Shown here: in pieces, positions 1 through 12,089 of the stretch
Layout of the letters: every line of letters begins with the position of its first letter
Numbering within the stretch: position 1 is the first letter of the stretch
NCBI RefSeq assembly: GCF_000208745.1
Contig: NC_030858.1
Coordinates: 9,351,739-9,415,738, forward strand
Source: Theobroma cacao
Lineage: Eukaryota; Streptophyta; Magnoliopsida; Malvales; Malvaceae
DNA length: 64,000 nt
Direction: 5' to 3'
Translations under genes and position numbers: made by a program
Notes under the pieces: model-generated
The model's input: the letters and a program-made list of their open reading frames with translations, nothing else
Told to the model about the DNA's origin: nothing
Databases searched by the model: none

Positions 1-620
1 AATAGTCCATTGTGCACCTTTCTTCACCAATTGAAGTTATTTTTGATCCTACTCCTATAAAAACATAAAATAAATATAAATATCATAAAACTAGCATTGT
101 TAGCCACCATATCAAGGTATGGGGTACTACAGCTAGAATTAAGCTTGTTTCGCCAAACCTTTTCGAATTTACTATAAAATCGACTAGTGAATTGAGTACC
201 TCTATCCAAGACTATGCTAATTGGAACTCCATGCAATTACACAATCGCCTCAATGTACAACCTTGCATACTGTGGTGCTCCATAGGTGGTTTTCACTTGT
301 AGGAAGTATGCAAACTTAGTCAATCTATCAATTATAACTTAAATAGAATCGCAACCTTTACTAGTGCGAGGTAATTTCGTTACAAAATCCATAGATATGT
401 GCTTTCACTTCCACTCGAGTATAGGTAAAGGTTGTACCAAACTTGTGGGCTTTTAATGCTCCACCTTAACCTGTTGGCATACTAAACATTTAGCTACAAA
501 CTCTACTACATCCTTTTCAAGCCTTCCCACCAATGTACCTCTCTCAAATCATGGTATATCTTGGAGGCTTCGGGATGTATTACATAAGCAAACAAATGTG
601 CCTACTTAAGAATTTCCTTC
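1..620 (-). pseudogene. gypsy integrase, N-terminal and start of core
   Basis: Degenerate integrase, the enzyme that inserts retrotransposon cDNA into the host chromosome. On the minus strand a zinc-binding region is visible as a His in IHPEASKIYHDL (about 560-595) and a CLVCQQVKVEH segment (about 470-500). This is followed by core residues at 24-236, including VLDRGTQFTSRF, which matches the conserved D-R-G/D-x-x-F-x-S/T-S-x-F catalytic block. Stops separate these pieces. The core is cut by the window edge and the C-terminal part is not visible. Family identification is firm; no activity is possible. Confidence 0.8.
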
Positions 621-920
621 CTGAGTCCATCCATATTCGGCACATACACCCTCGCTCTATAGTAGAGTAACCCATCAGAACCTTTAACAAAGTGGTGCCT
701 TTTCTTTCCTTAGGCACCATTTAAGGCCTTGATCACCTTATTTATCTTTATCTTGAGTTTCTTTAATACGATCAAGTAGCATAGGCCTAACTTGGACATA
801 TGTTAAGAAAGCATCAATCCCATTGACTTCAAAATGTATTCCCATGTCTCCAAGATCATGGATATCTCTCACTAAAGGTCTCCTGCAAATGGTTATGTGG
901 GCCAAACTCCCCATAAACTT

Positions 921-1335
921 TCAGCTCAAAGTATTAGCTATCACATTTTTGTCGAGATGATACAAAATGGTACAATCATAGTCCTTAAGTAACTCCATCC
1001 ATCGACGTTGCCTACGCTTGAGAGCTCTCTGCTCAAATATATACTTAAGACTCTTATGATCTGTGTAGATCTCACATGTGTCTCCATAAAAGTAATGTCT
1101 CCAAATCCTAAGTGCAAACATGATAGCTTATATCCCTAAATCATGAGTAGGGTAATTTTGCTCATGTCTTTTCAACTGTCTAGACGCATAAGCTATGACT
1201 TTGCAATTTTGCATCAACATGCAACCTAATCCAATATGTGAGGCATCACAATAAACCGTATACCTGCCTCGTATAGTAAGCTAGGTACGGGTGCCAAATT
1301 AAGATAAGCCTTGAGCTTTCCAAAGTTTTCCTCAC
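921..1335 (-). pseudogene. gypsy RNase H domain
   Basis: RNase H of the gypsy polyprotein, which removes RNA from the RNA-DNA hybrid during reverse transcription. The 921-1121 segment shows RIWRHYFYG, then [11 protein letters not shown] with the catalytic Asp kept, then [17 protein letters not shown] and an eroded end (VIANTLS where VADALSR is usual). The upstream portion (about 1125-1335) is broken by stops. It lies between reverse transcriptase and integrase on the minus strand, the expected place. Confidence 0.85.
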
Positions 1336-1379
1336 ATGCCTCGTTCCATTGGAACTTCACATTCTTTTGTGTCAATTTA

Positions 1380-2150
1380 GTCATTGGTGTTGCAAGTTTG
1401 GAAAAATCCTTGACAAATAGTCTATAATATCAAGCCAAACCTAAAAAACTGCGAATCTTCATCACAGAGGTTGGCCTTGGCCATTTTTCTACAACCTTAA
1501 TTTTCTTTGGGTCCACCATAATTCCATCCTTGAAAACCACATGACATAATAAACTAACACTCTTAAGCCAAAATTCACACTTGAAGAATTTGGCATACAA
1601 TTAGTGTTCTTTTAACACTTGGAGCACAATTCTCAAATGTTGCTCTTGTTTTTCCTTACTCCTTGAGCACACCAAAATATCATCAATAAATAATACCACA
1701 AATTTGTCCAAATATAGTTTGAACACCCAATTCATCATGTCCATAAAGGCTATTGGGGCATATGTAAGACAAAAAGACATAATAAAAAACTCATAATATC
1801 CGTACCTAGTTCGGAATGTAGTCTTAGGCACTTCCTCCTACCTAATCCTAAGTTGGTGGTAACCTGAACAAAGTTTAATCTTAGAGAAACACTATGTTCT
1901 CTATAATTGATCAAATAAATCATCGATATGAGAAAGTGGATATTTGTTCTTTATCATTATCTTATTAAGTTGTTGGTAATCGATAGACAACTTAAGTGAT
2001 CCATCATTCTTCCTCACAAACAACACTGGTGTAACGTTGGTGGCATCTTAGGTTGTATAAAACCTTTATCCAATAAATCCTTTAACTAATCTTTGAGCTC
2101 AGTTGGTGCCATATGATATGGTGAAATGGATATCGATTGGGTATCCTGCA
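1380..2150 (-). pseudogene. gypsy reverse transcriptase
   Basis: Reverse transcriptase of the same element. The best preserved part (1601-1831) contains [14 protein letters not shown], the [17 protein letters not shown] block (usual form MSFGLTNAPAAFMDLMN) and an intact active-site motif FIDDILV. The upstream fingers region toward 2150 is recognisable but carries stops. The domain order RT then RNase H then integrase identifies Ty3/gypsy rather than Ty1/copia, where integrase precedes RT. Confidence 0.88.
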
Positions 2151-2229
2151 CCAAACCTATTAGCTGTTGTGGTGAAAACCACATTGGTTAGAGAAATACT
2201 GCTATTTCCTTGAATACTAAAAGATGACT

Positions 2230-2560
2230 TTACTGGGTAATCAAACCTAACAACTTATGGTGGCAGTCCACAATAGCATAATTTAGAGATAGCCAATTCA
2301 GACCCAAAATCACTTTAAAGTCTAACATATCAAACAAAATCAAAGTGGCTTGTGTGTCTTTGTCCTTTATTCGCACCATACACTACTTATACTCAAATTG
2401 ACCAGCAAACACCTTTTTTAATGGAGTAGTCATAACTAACTCAAATTTCATAACAATATGACCAACACTTAATTTCAAAGCAAAATGTGGAGACACAAAG
2501 GAATGAGTAGATTTGGGGTCATATTAAACATGTGCTTTAACATGACAAATAAGAAGGATA
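2230..2560 (-). pseudogene. gypsy aspartic protease region
   Basis: A degenerate retropepsin-like segment between gag and RT on the minus strand. In translation I see THSFVSPHFALKL downstream of the normal D-T/S-G site, where a DPKST-like sequence stands in place of DTGAT. Further on are ILFDMLDFKVILGLNWL and NYAIVDC, which match the conserved D-F-D-V-I-L-G-x-D-W-L region of plant gypsy proteases. The catalytic triplet is altered and stops are present, so the copy is dead. Confidence 0.7.
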
Positions 2561-2639
2561 CTTAAAACAATAGTGTTGGACATTTGAGCATCTTAGGGTG
2601 TCAAAGCAAAAACTTTGTCTTGTCCCTTTCCATCTACTC

Positions 2640-4045
2640 CCTAGTGTACAGATTTAAATGCTCTAATATGAGAAGAGCTACCCCCACGTCTACCTCTAGC
2701 TCTTGTAACCGCTCATATAGTCTAGGATGCAATGGGAGATGGTAGTAATGTAGCTTGAGATATTAGGCGTGAGCCCTCTTGAGACCATGGTGCCATAAGA
2801 CAGTCTTTCCTTATATGTCTTGGCTGTCCACACTTAAACCAAATTCTTTTTGCTTGATGGCACACTCTTCCGTAAACCTTTCCATAAATTAGGCAAAGTG
2901 AGGTAGATTGAGTGTTAGATCCTAAAGCCTATGCTTAGATGCAGCTCGTGCCTTCTTGTCATGTCGTGATCCTAAGCTAACTATGCCACTCCTTTACTAG
3001 GAACTATGTAACTGAAAAGCTCCATGTTGGTCTGATGGCCTATGGACGATCCATGTCCAATGCTAACACCTTTTTGGCCTTGATAGCCTTTTGTCTTAGC
3101 CCTCTTGGTTCTATCTCTAGTTGCCTAACTCTCTACGATCTTAGTCTCAATTCTTTGAGTATAGTCCACTACAAAAGGCATAAATCCCAAAAGCCTGCGA
3201 TGCAACAGCCTTAAATAGTGGCTCTAGCAAACCATCCATAAAATGTTGGATCCTAATATCCTCTGTAGAAACAAGGTATTGAGCATACAGGGATAATGGA
3301 GTAAATTGGACATCATACTCAGACACTGTCATGCTAGGCATATGCATTAATGCCTTAAATTCACACACTCTAATAGCTTGCGCATTGTCTGGCATAAATC
3401 AACTCAGAAAAGCTTTGTAGAAGTCCTTCCATTTCAAAGGGTCAACGTCAACCGATTTACCTCTACGTAAGGTCTGACACTAGTGATAAGCCACATTTTT
3501 TAGCTTAAAATCTACCAACTCTACTAATCAGAAACTAAGGCATCCTAAAGCAGAACTAATCTTGTCCATATCATCTAAGAAAATTTAGATGTTCTCCATC
3601 CCATCAGAATCAAAAAAAGAGGGTGGTTTCTTCTTAAGGAAATTTAGTAGTGAAACCTCAATAGAACCCTTAGCAGACTTAAACTGTTGTCAATCATCTT
3701 AACCTTGAGAGTTGTGCATAGCTCGCAGTGGCTATCGCCCTTCAACTCATCACTGAGGATAATCTATATGAGTGGCCATTACCTCAATGTCCCTATTAAA
3801 CCTTTGCACATTAGTTACCAAATCTGCTAAGGTAGGCTTCTTAGTGGGTATCTCATTTCTCACCTTTTAAGATTTATCATCAACGAGTTCCACCACGGGG
3901 TGCCTCAACACTAGCTGCTACAAGTGGCTCATCATTAACAAATCTGACAATCTTGCCCCACCTACCACATCCCTTAATAGAGGAAGCTTATGGTCACACA
4001 AACGTATCAACGGGAGCATCTTGCTTTACCACGCCTTTAGTCATA
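2640..4045 (-). pseudogene. gypsy gag with degenerate zinc knuckle
   Basis: Gag, the structural protein that forms the virus-like particle and binds the genomic RNA. The reading likely begins at an ATG near 4043 (MTKGVVKQDAP). The most legible part is 3147-3395, with FKALMHMPSMTVSEYDVQF, LSLYAQYLV and a following RIQHFMDGL, the usual signature of Del/Tekay gag. Near 2790-2840 a zinc knuckle reads W-F-K-C-G-Q-P-R-H-I-R-K-D-C: the first Cys of the CCHC set has become Trp. Several stops interrupt the frame. Confidence 0.75.
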
Positions 4046-4258
4046 GCTCGTGTCCTAAATGGAATCTTAACCTAGACAAGAGTAAACATTAAACTCAATA
4101 CAAGTGGATAAATAGGGTAAGTTCCAAACAAACAAACAAGAGAATTCATGTAGTCTCTCGTTCATAGGTTTTGCTGCAGTTCAGAAATTGAAAACAAGAC
4201 ACAACATAAACACCCAACTTCATTCACTCAAAACAAAATGCTTCAGACTTAGATGAAC

Positions 4259-4275
4259 CTAGGGCTTTGATACCA
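4259..4275 (-). other. Primer binding site, tRNA-iMet type
   Basis: The minus strand reads TGGTATCAAAGCCCTAGG, four bases inside the LTR. It is close to the plant initiator-Met tRNA 3' complement (TGGTATCAGAGC). This fixes the inner edge of the 5' LTR and the element's direction. Confidence 0.8.
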
Positions 4276-4279
4276 ATTT

Positions 4280-5315
4280 TGTCATGATCCAAACCCGATG
4301 GTCATGATCGGTGCAAGGGTATCAATGGAAGTGACCCTCTTAACCCAAGCAAGCCTCAAACAAATAAGCAATTTGCTCAAATGTACATCATGGAGCTCAT
4401 TACCATGAAATCTTATACAAGCATGCATAATTATATTTACATCAAACATCGAAATATCAATTTGCACGATTCCGTACTCAAAATGCGAAAGCATAACAAA
4501 CGCAAAGTTCAAATTATAAGCCACAATGGGCAATTTAAAGTGTGAGCCATTCCATGGCAATTCTCAAAATATAAACAAAAATGTAAATCGAGTTTTAAAT
4601 CCATGACAGACTAAGATAATAGATAGACCAATGGAGTACTACTCTAAGCAAAGGGGCTAACACCTACTAGATTCATTATCGATTACTTACCAAACTGAGT
4701 GTAGAAGTCGCTCTTCCCAAAGGACAGCGAGCCAAGCAATCTACTAATCTAAAATAATAAATATATTTTGCATGTGTGAGTTATAAAATAACTCCGTAAG
4801 TAGATATAGGGGGGAACAAGCTAAACGAGAAAATGTTTAACAAATATACTTTCAAAATAATGGAAATAATCAACAATACCGAAGTTCGCCTTTCAGGCAT
4901 ATCAATATCAGAAGAGTTTGGGAGTTCAATTTTTTAGCAATATCAAATATCCAAGGATACATTTACGTGACAAGCACAATCAATCATTCAAGAATCTCAA
5001 ATCTTCATATTACACAATGCAAATTTTTTTGGGATGTTTAAATAAAGTTTTGTTGAAACTTTGAAATGAAATTAGTGATTTATAAAATGTTCAAGAATTA
5101 TAATGGAAACGAATACTTAAAATTGATTTAAAAAGAAAATGTTTGAAGTATATTTCAAAAAGTACAAAAGTTTAATTCTAAAAGAAATTCATTTCATTTA
5201 GAAAATCCTTTGAATTCTATTTAAATTCATAAATAAACATAATATGTTCTTAATTGAATAAATCAAGTCCAAACACCAAAGTTGAAACAAATATCAAAGG
5301 TATGAACACCAAAGT
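4280..5315 (-). repeat. Gypsy 5' LTR, inner portion (before the nested copia)
   Basis: The LTR begins at its inner edge with TGTCATGATCC next to the primer site and continues to the copia insertion at 5316. It resumes at 17449. There is no coding content. It shares short blocks with the solo LTR at 41829-44641 (an 'actccgt-agt-atatagg' stretch about 500-600 bases in), so the two are related families. Confidence 0.75.
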
Positions 5316-5674
5316 TGTTGGCTTTCTAAGTTTTTGATGATAACAAAACATTCCCCCTCATTAATATCTAACTATACTACTTGAGTGTGCAGGATGAAAA
5401 TGTATGTCAATAATAAATAAATCACTGGAAAACAAATATCAAAACTCATTAGAATAAGGAGTTATAAATAAGCCACAAATAGAAGCCTTTTAGTCGAATA
5501 ACCATAGGACTTAGTTAGATAAAATCCAAAAGTGAAACTAGTTGGTTCAAAGATAGTAAGCTCTTAGTCGGTTGAAGCCTTACTTAATCAATTAAGACAA
5601 TAAAGCAGATTGTAAAATAGAAAAGACTTCATCGACTAAGAAGTATAGTTAGCTAGCTAAGAGCTCACTACTAG

Positions 5675-7906
5675 TAGACTTGGTAATTTTGGACACAACA
5701 CGTTAACACGACATGAGAAGACACGAGTTAAATAGGTTATGGGTTTACTCTTAACGTGTTTCGTGTCTAAACATGTCTGACACGTTAAGACACGAAAAAT
5801 TTCGTGTCTTAACATGTCAGACACGACAAACACGTTTAAAACACGTTTAAACACGTTTACTTAATCGTGTTATCGTGTTTAAACGTGTACACGTAACACG
5901 TTTATTAACCTGTTAAGCATTAATAGTTAAAGACTATTTTAACCTTATATAAATTATTTTAAAAAGTTTTTTTAATTTTATAAAGGATATTAAGGTAATT
6001 ATAAATCCTTTAACCAATTAACCCTAATTTTTCACCTTTGTTTTTATTTTGGATTGCCTCAGCCCTCAACCCTCACGGCTACTGCACGGGAAGCCATTAC
6101 CACCCGACCACCAGACCACGGCACCACAGCACCGCCAGACCACCAAACCCAAGCACGACGGCACCACCAGACCACCGGATATTTCTTCTTCACCAAATCT
6201 TTCTTCTCTTCTTCAATTTCTTTTTCCCCTTTCACTCCAGCAAATTTAGATTGGGACTTGGGAGTGTTGAGTGGGTTTCTTCAGCAGCTTTTTCTATTTT
6301 CACTAAAGCAGAGGTAAGCACTAAGCAGTTTATTTTTACATTTTATTTTATTTTTATCAAACATGTCTTAGTCAGTGCTGACCACCACACAAAGAAATTA
6401 AAAAAAAAACACATTGTAAATGGTGTTTATACATCAATTTTGAATTATATCAATCTGTCAGTTTCTTGAGATTTGTCAGTCTTTTTATTTGCTATGGTTT
6501 TGATTCATTGTCTCCATCAGTTTGTCCATGCAAAGAAACTTCAACATGCCTAATTGAATTGGAAAGGGGAGCAGTGGTTGACGAACTGAGACTGACTAAT
6601 TCAAACAGAATTCTGGAACTTTGTAATGATGAATGCCAATTAATTTAATCGTTTCTTACTTTCTTTTCTTGACTAGTGTGAATTCATCGATTAGTTTGTC
6701 CAACTTTTAAAATAATTTGAGTTCATTGCAATTCTTTGTTATGGAAATAAATATCTTGGGAAAAATTAGTATAGCTATCGATTTAATCGTGTTTGAATTT
6801 AATTTTAGGCATAAAGAAATAAATTAAATCGAGAAAGTCAATAACTAATTATGGCAGCTCAAACATATGCTTTGTACTTAAATCTCATCTTACCCTTGAG
6901 AATTTAAAATAAATCCAAGTGGTTATAACACTAAGATATTAATTAAATGATATTTAGTATTATTAATTAATTATGTGATTATTTGGAATTGATCTTAAGC
7001 GAATTGGACCCAGACTAGGGACCAAAGCAATGTGCAACTTTCTCTTCTTTCCTTGAACTTGGTCTATATACCGTACAATTTCAACATATAGTTGGTGGAC
7101 TTCCTTTTATTAGTCGTTTAAGCTTCAAGTGGAGCACCTGAATTTAGAAATTAGTAAGGAAGAAATGTCATTAGCCGAATGCTCTAATATTGTTGATGTC
7201 GATTAATCATCAATGAAAAGGTATGCTTTGAACTAACTTTGACATTTTATTTAACTTTTTCTATATTGATTTAATTTTATTAATATATTGTTTTTATTTT
7301 ATTATTAGGTTTTGTGACATCGGAATGATGTGAGATTGGAGAACGAGTTTTCGATTTTGATTTGTTCATGGTTGATGATGTTGTTAATGATGTGTTTTTA
7401 ATTATGATTGAAAATTATGAATGATTTTTAATATTATTAGTGTTTTAAGGTTTGATGTTAAATTGTTAATGATGTATTTTATAATATTATATGATAATGA
7501 ATTTTATGTATGTTATTTATATTAATTTTTATTATATTTGATGTTATTATTATTATTTTTGTTTTATTATAATTATAGATTTTCAATTTAAATAATAAAA
7601 TTATATTTAATTGTAAATATTTTTGTTTAATCGTGTTAAACGTGTCATTAATCGTGTCGTGTCTTATATTGACACGTTTAATAAACGTGTTAATCATGTC
7701 GTGTTGTGTCGTGTCTTATATTGACACGTTTAATAAACATGTTTATCGTGTCGTGTCGTGTTACATGTGTACTAAGCGTATACGTGTACGTGTTTTAAAT
7801 TTAAGACACGAATATTAAATGTCATGTTCATGTATAGTCTTAACGTGTTTCGTGTCTAACCGAGTCTGACACGTTTGCGACACATTAACACGAATTGCCA
7901 GGTCTA
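5675..7906 (+). mobile_element. Non-autonomous hAT element, 2232 bp, in the copia 5' LTR
   Basis: Terminal inverted repeats TAGACTTGGTAATT (left) and AATTGCCAGGTCTA (right) are flanked by ACTACTAG (5667-5674) and ACTGCTAG (7907-7914), an 8-bp target duplication with one change. The copia 3' LTR at about 16605-16630 shows the uninterrupted site. Both ends are packed with CGTGTC/GACACG subterminal repeats. The right part (7140-7640) matches the 3' region of the transposase-bearing copy at 51180-62866, but no transposase domain is present. It is therefore an internally deleted family member oriented with its 3' end at the right. Confidence 0.9.
6040..6320 (+). other. GC-rich, CACCACCAGACCAC-repeating patch inside the hAT element
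   Basis: A stretch far richer in G+C than its surroundings, with imperfect repeats of a Pro/Thr-coding motif, followed by a pyrimidine-rich run. Short open frames cross it in all three plus frames, which is what low-complexity sequence gives. It could be a hAT 5' untranslated exon or captured host sequence. A 'gcagaggtaagc' at 6307-6319 looks like a splice donor. I do not assign a protein. Confidence 0.4.
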
Positions 7907-8745
7907 ACTGCTAGAGAATTTAATTACAAGATAGAGAAGACTTAATCGACTAAGAAGTATGGTTAGTCAACTAAAAGCATACTGTTTAAGAATTTGAATT
8001 TGAATGACTAAAGACAAACTAACAGCTAGAAAGGACTTTAAATTGTTTTTAACAGTCTAAAGCTATTTACATCCATCAAAGTTAATTTTTCATGTATAAA
8101 AGACATCTCTAATGGCTAAGAAGAAGATGAGATGCTTCCAAGAATAAAAAGAGCCCAAAATAGCAAAAATTATCTCAATCCTTCTTGCATTTCACTCAAA
8201 TCTTTGTAATAGAGCTTATCACTTCATCTTGTACCATTCAGATCAGGTTAGTGATCATAGGTACTTCTTCATATCTGCACTCGTTGATTACTTAGAGTGT
8301 GCAAGCCACTTTAAGGGAATTAATCAAGCTTGGGTTAGCTTGATTGGTATTATAGGTTCTAACTCAATCTAGGAAAAGTTAGATTTGGGTTTTGGTTAAC
8401 CTTGGGAAAAACCATTATTAAAGGTTGTGGTTGAGCTTGTGAAAAGCCATTGTAAAAGCTTGGTGGAAGCTTAGGAATTCCACTGATTATAGTGATTTGA
8501 TTTGGAAATCCTTGGTTGGAAGATCAAGGTAATGGATGTACGTTAAAAAGACCGAACCATTATAAATCTTTGTGCATTGTCTACTTTCTTTTAACGTTTA
8601 CTTTAATCTACTTTAAATCATTATTCCATTTGATATTTAACTTCTCATCATCGACCTTTAACAAGCCTTTAATTAGTAGTAAAGTTTAGTGACAGTCAAA
8701 AAGTGCTATTCACCTCCCTCTAGCACATATTTAGGGACCAATAAG

Positions 8746-8763
8746 TGGTATCAGAGCCAAACC
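8746..8763 (+). other. Copia primer binding site, tRNA-iMet
   Basis: TGGTATCAGAGCCAAACC, two bases after the 5' LTR. The first 12 bases are the exact complement of the 3' end of plant initiator-Met tRNA. Confidence 0.92.
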
Positions 8764-8801
8764 ATCATTCTTAAGGCTAAACACCCTTAGGAAAGATCCA
8801 A

Positions 8802-10432
8802 ATGGTTCTTCAAAAATTTATTGTTGCTAAAGGACAGTCCACAAATAGTCCACCTTTGTTTGATGGATCAAACTACCTCTATTGGAGCACTAGAATGTTT
8901 ATTTACAAAAAAGCAATAGATTATGAATTGTGGGATGTCATCACTGATGGACCTTATATCCCTTTGACCATAAATATTGTGACCAATGAAAGGATACCTA
9001 AGCCGAGCGCTGAATGGACTGAAGTTGAAACCAAAAAGGCTCAAACAAACTTTAAGGCATTTAATACTCTACACTGTGCCTTGACTCGCACAGAATTTAA
9101 CAAAGTGTCAAGCTGTACCACTACCAAACAAGTTTAGGACAAAGTTAGAATTATCCATGAAGGGACTTCATAAGTCAAAGTGTCCAAAATTGCTCTTCTA
9201 ACCCACAACTATGAAATGTTCAAGATGGAACCTGGTGAAGATACCACCAGTATGCTTGATAGGTTTATTAACATCACCAATAAACTCAATCAGTTAGGTA
9301 AGCCAATCCTTGAACATTAACTTGTCAAAAGACTTCTTAGAAGCCTACCTAAAACTTGGAAGCCAAAAATGACTGTTATTCGAGAAGCTAAGGATTTGAA
9401 TGTCATCACTTTTGATGAAATCTATGATTCTTTTCTCACTCATGAGCTAGAGCTTAAAGAAAAAGAAGAAGATAAGAGAGAAGCCAAAGAAAGGAAGAAA
9501 AGCATTGCTCTGAAAGCAAGCACTCTTAAAGAAGAATTAGATAATTTATCATGTGATGATGATGAAAAGTTAGCCATGGTAGCTAAAAGATTTAGAAAAT
9601 TTATGGGACAAAGAGATAGAAGACTGGCCAAGAAAAGCTACAGGAGATATCAAAGTTTTTTATGGAAGATTAGAAACAAAATGAATCTAACAAGAAGGAA
9701 GATATTATATGCTTTGAGTGTAAAAAACTTGGACACTTCAGATCGGAATGCCCATTGCTGAAAGAGGAAACTCCCAAGAAATATAGAAAAACAAAGAAAG
9801 CTATAGTGGCTGCAACCTGGTCTGACAGTGATACATCAAGTTCAGAAGTTGTTGAAGAGAAAGTGGAAGAAAGAGCAAACCTATGTCTGATGGCCAAAGA
9901 TGATGAATCCGGGGTATCTTCTTCCCTTTGTGATATTTCAATTGATGAATTTTAAGAAGAATATGAATGCCTCTATGATGAGTTTGAAAACCCTGCATCA
10001 AAATATAAGGCTTTAAAAAGAAAGACTACATCTCCTGAGAATGATTTAGCAAAGATAAGAGATGATTTCAACTCTATTTTTGAATAAAGAAATTTTTTTC
10101 GAATTGAACTACAACACTCTATAATAGATTTTGAACTTATGAAATTGGAACTTGAAAATAGAAATGAAGCATTGCAAAAGGCAATTGATGAAAATATTGC
10201 TTTTAAGGGTTTGACAAAAGAAACATCAAGAAGAAATACAAACTTTAAGAGAAATTCTGATGGTTTCTCATCTAGATGTTATGTTTGTGGCAAAATAGGT
10301 CATATTTCTTATGAATGTCATAGAAGAAGAAGCATTCATAGAACAAAAATGATTTCGCTACCAAAAGGCTCTTATGTAGCAACTAACCTTCAAGGACCTA
10401 TCAAGGTATGGGCACCTGCTAGGAAAAACTAA
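8802..10432 (+). pseudogene. Copia gag with two zinc knuckles
   Basis: Gag of the SIRE-like element. The ATG at 8802 gives MVLQKFIVAKGQSTNSPPLFDGSNYLYWS, where the LFDGSNYxYW block is the classical start of copia gag. The frame runs through UBN2-type sequence (LLTHNYEMFKMEPGEDTTSMLDRF, then KRLLRSLPKTWKPKMTVI at about 9330-9380) with stops at 9135, 9169 and 9318. It then shifts frame near 9660. Two CCHC knuckles follow: C-F-E-C-K-K-L-G-H-F-R-S-E-C near 9712-9755 and C-Y-V-C-G-K-I-G-H-I-S-Y-E-C near 10278-10320. The long Lys/Glu-rich stretch between them suggests a coiled coil. The start agrees with the equivalent gag at 59496 on the minus strand. Confidence 0.85.
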
Positions 10433-10496
10433 AAATTTGTTTTGCAGATTGAACCAAACTGGGAAGACACATATTCAGAAGCTCAACTGAAGCAGA

Positions 10497-10890
10497 AGTA
10501 ACCATGGTATATGGATAGTGGTTGCTCAAGGCATACGACAGGAAATGAAATGTTGTTTGCTTAAATGGATAAGAAAAAAAGTGGTATAGTATCATTTGAA
10601 GATGATTCAAAAGGCAAAATTCATGGTTTAGGAACTATTGGTAAAAATTCTCATGCTCAAATTAATCATGTGCTATTTGTTAAAGGCTTAAAGCATAACT
10701 TATTAAGTATCAGTCAACTGTGTGACAAAGGCTTTAAAGTATGTTTTGATTCATATAAATGTGAAGTCATAGATATTAGTACCAATAAAACATCATTCAT
10801 AGGAAAAAGAATAAAAAATATGTATGTTATCTTTCTTGAAGATCTTAAAATAGATTGTGAGACATGTCTTATGGTAACTGATGAAAATGA
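10497..10890 (+). pseudogene. Copia protease and linker
   Basis: Aspartic protease that matures the polyprotein. The active site reads W-Y-M-D-S-G-C-S-R-H at about 10503-10532, with the catalytic D-S-G kept. It is followed by the conserved copia run IHGLGTIGKN, NHVLFVKGLKHNLLSISQLCDKGFKV (shown in two parts at about 10620-10740). Two stops lie on either side of the DSG site (near 10499 and 10562). The frame is the same as the second half of gag, so gag and pol were one polyprotein. Confidence 0.85.
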
Positions 10891-11770
10891 TAGTTGGTTA
10901 TGGCATCAAAGACTTAGACATGCAAGCATGCATACCATTTTAAAACTAGTGAGAAGAAATCTGGTTATTGGATTGCCTAAAATTAAATTTGAGAATGATC
11001 AGATTTGTGATGCTTGTTAATTAAGGAAACAAGTTAAAACATCTTTCAAAGCCAAAAATATTATTTCAACCTGTAGACCTCTTAAATTATTGCATATTGA
11101 TCTATTTGGTCTAATCAACATAACTAGCTTAGGTGGTAAATCATATGGTTTTGTGATAGTTGATGACAATTCTAGATATACTTGGGTCTACTTCCTTGCT
11201 CACAAAAATGATGCATTACCTACATTCGCAAATCACTATAAGAGAGTTCAGAATGAAAAATGACTTCTCATTGTTAGCATTAAAAATAATCATGGAGGTG
11301 AGCTTGAAGAAGATGAGTTTGAAAACTTTTGCAATGAACAAGGGTTGGATCACAACTTTTCTGAACCTAAAACACCTCAACAAAATGGGGTTGTTGATAG
11401 AAAAAATCGAACTTTAAAAGAAACGGTTCGAACCATACTTTATGAAAATAATTTACCAAAGTATTTTTGGGCAGAAGCTATCAATACAGTAGCCTACATT
11501 CTAAGATGAGTTTCAATAAGGGCCATGATATCTAAAACTCCCTGTGAATTATACAAAGGTAGAAAACCAAACATTTCTCATTTTAGAAGTTTCGACTGTA
11601 AATGCTTTGTTTTGAACAATGGAAAAGATTTTCTTGAAAAATTTGATGCTAAGAGTGATGAGACAATATTTCTAGGGTATGCATTGAACTCAAAAGCATA
11701 CAGAATTTTTAACAAAAGAACTTTAACAATTGAAGAGTCTATTCATGTAGTTTTTGATGAAACTAATGCT
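10891..11770 (+). pseudogene. Copia GAG-pre-integrase and integrase
   Basis: Pre-integrase segment WLWHQRLRHASM (10905 on) with a C-x-A-C-type end (DQICDAC), then the integrase core. LLHIDLFG carries the first catalytic Asp. The second block reads NNHGGE where SDHGGE is usual, so that Asp is lost. The third reads PQQNGVVDRKNRTL, with Asp in place of the catalytic Glu. PCELYKGRKPNISHFRSFDCKCFV and FLGYALNSKAYRIFN give the C-terminal copia block. Stops occur at about 11018, 11261 and 11507. Two of three catalytic residues are changed, so the enzyme is dead regardless of the stops. Confidence 0.87.
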
Positions 11771-12089
11771 TTGCAAAAGAAAGTTTTTGTTGATGATAAT
11801 GATGCAAAGGACCTTGAGAGACAAGTGGAAGAAATGAGCTTGAAGAACAAGAAAAATAGTGAAGAAAACTCTCTTGAAAAAGAAGCAAAAGTTCCATCTT
11901 TAGAAGATCTGCAAAGAGTTGAAAATCAACACAATGATCTTTTAAAGAGCTAAAAATATGTCCAAGACCACGCATAAGAGTAGATTATTGGTGATCCTTC
12001 AAAAGGAGTTAAAACCAAAAAATGAGTTAAAGAAGCATGTGAATACTCAAATTTCATTTCACAAATCGAGCCTAAAAACTTTGAAGAGG

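Larger units (their letters stand above)
5316..8743 (+). repeat. Copia 5' LTR (contains a hAT insertion)
   Basis: Direct repeat of 16262-17448, interrupted by the hAT element at 5675-7906. A TATA-like TATAAAAG at 8095-8102 has a counterpart at 16801-16808 in the 3' LTR. The U3 part carries several CTTAATCGATTAAG-like palindromes (for example 5583-5596 and 7929-7942). Confidence 0.92.

Noticed and set aside
6038..6469. Three overlapping plus-strand frames of 66-143 codons
   Set aside because: All three frames are open over the same low-complexity patch inside a hAT element, which points to composition rather than coding.
11160..11417. 85-codon plus-strand frame in copia
   Set aside because: Out-of-frame shadow of the integrase, whose recognisable motifs lie in the neighbouring frame.
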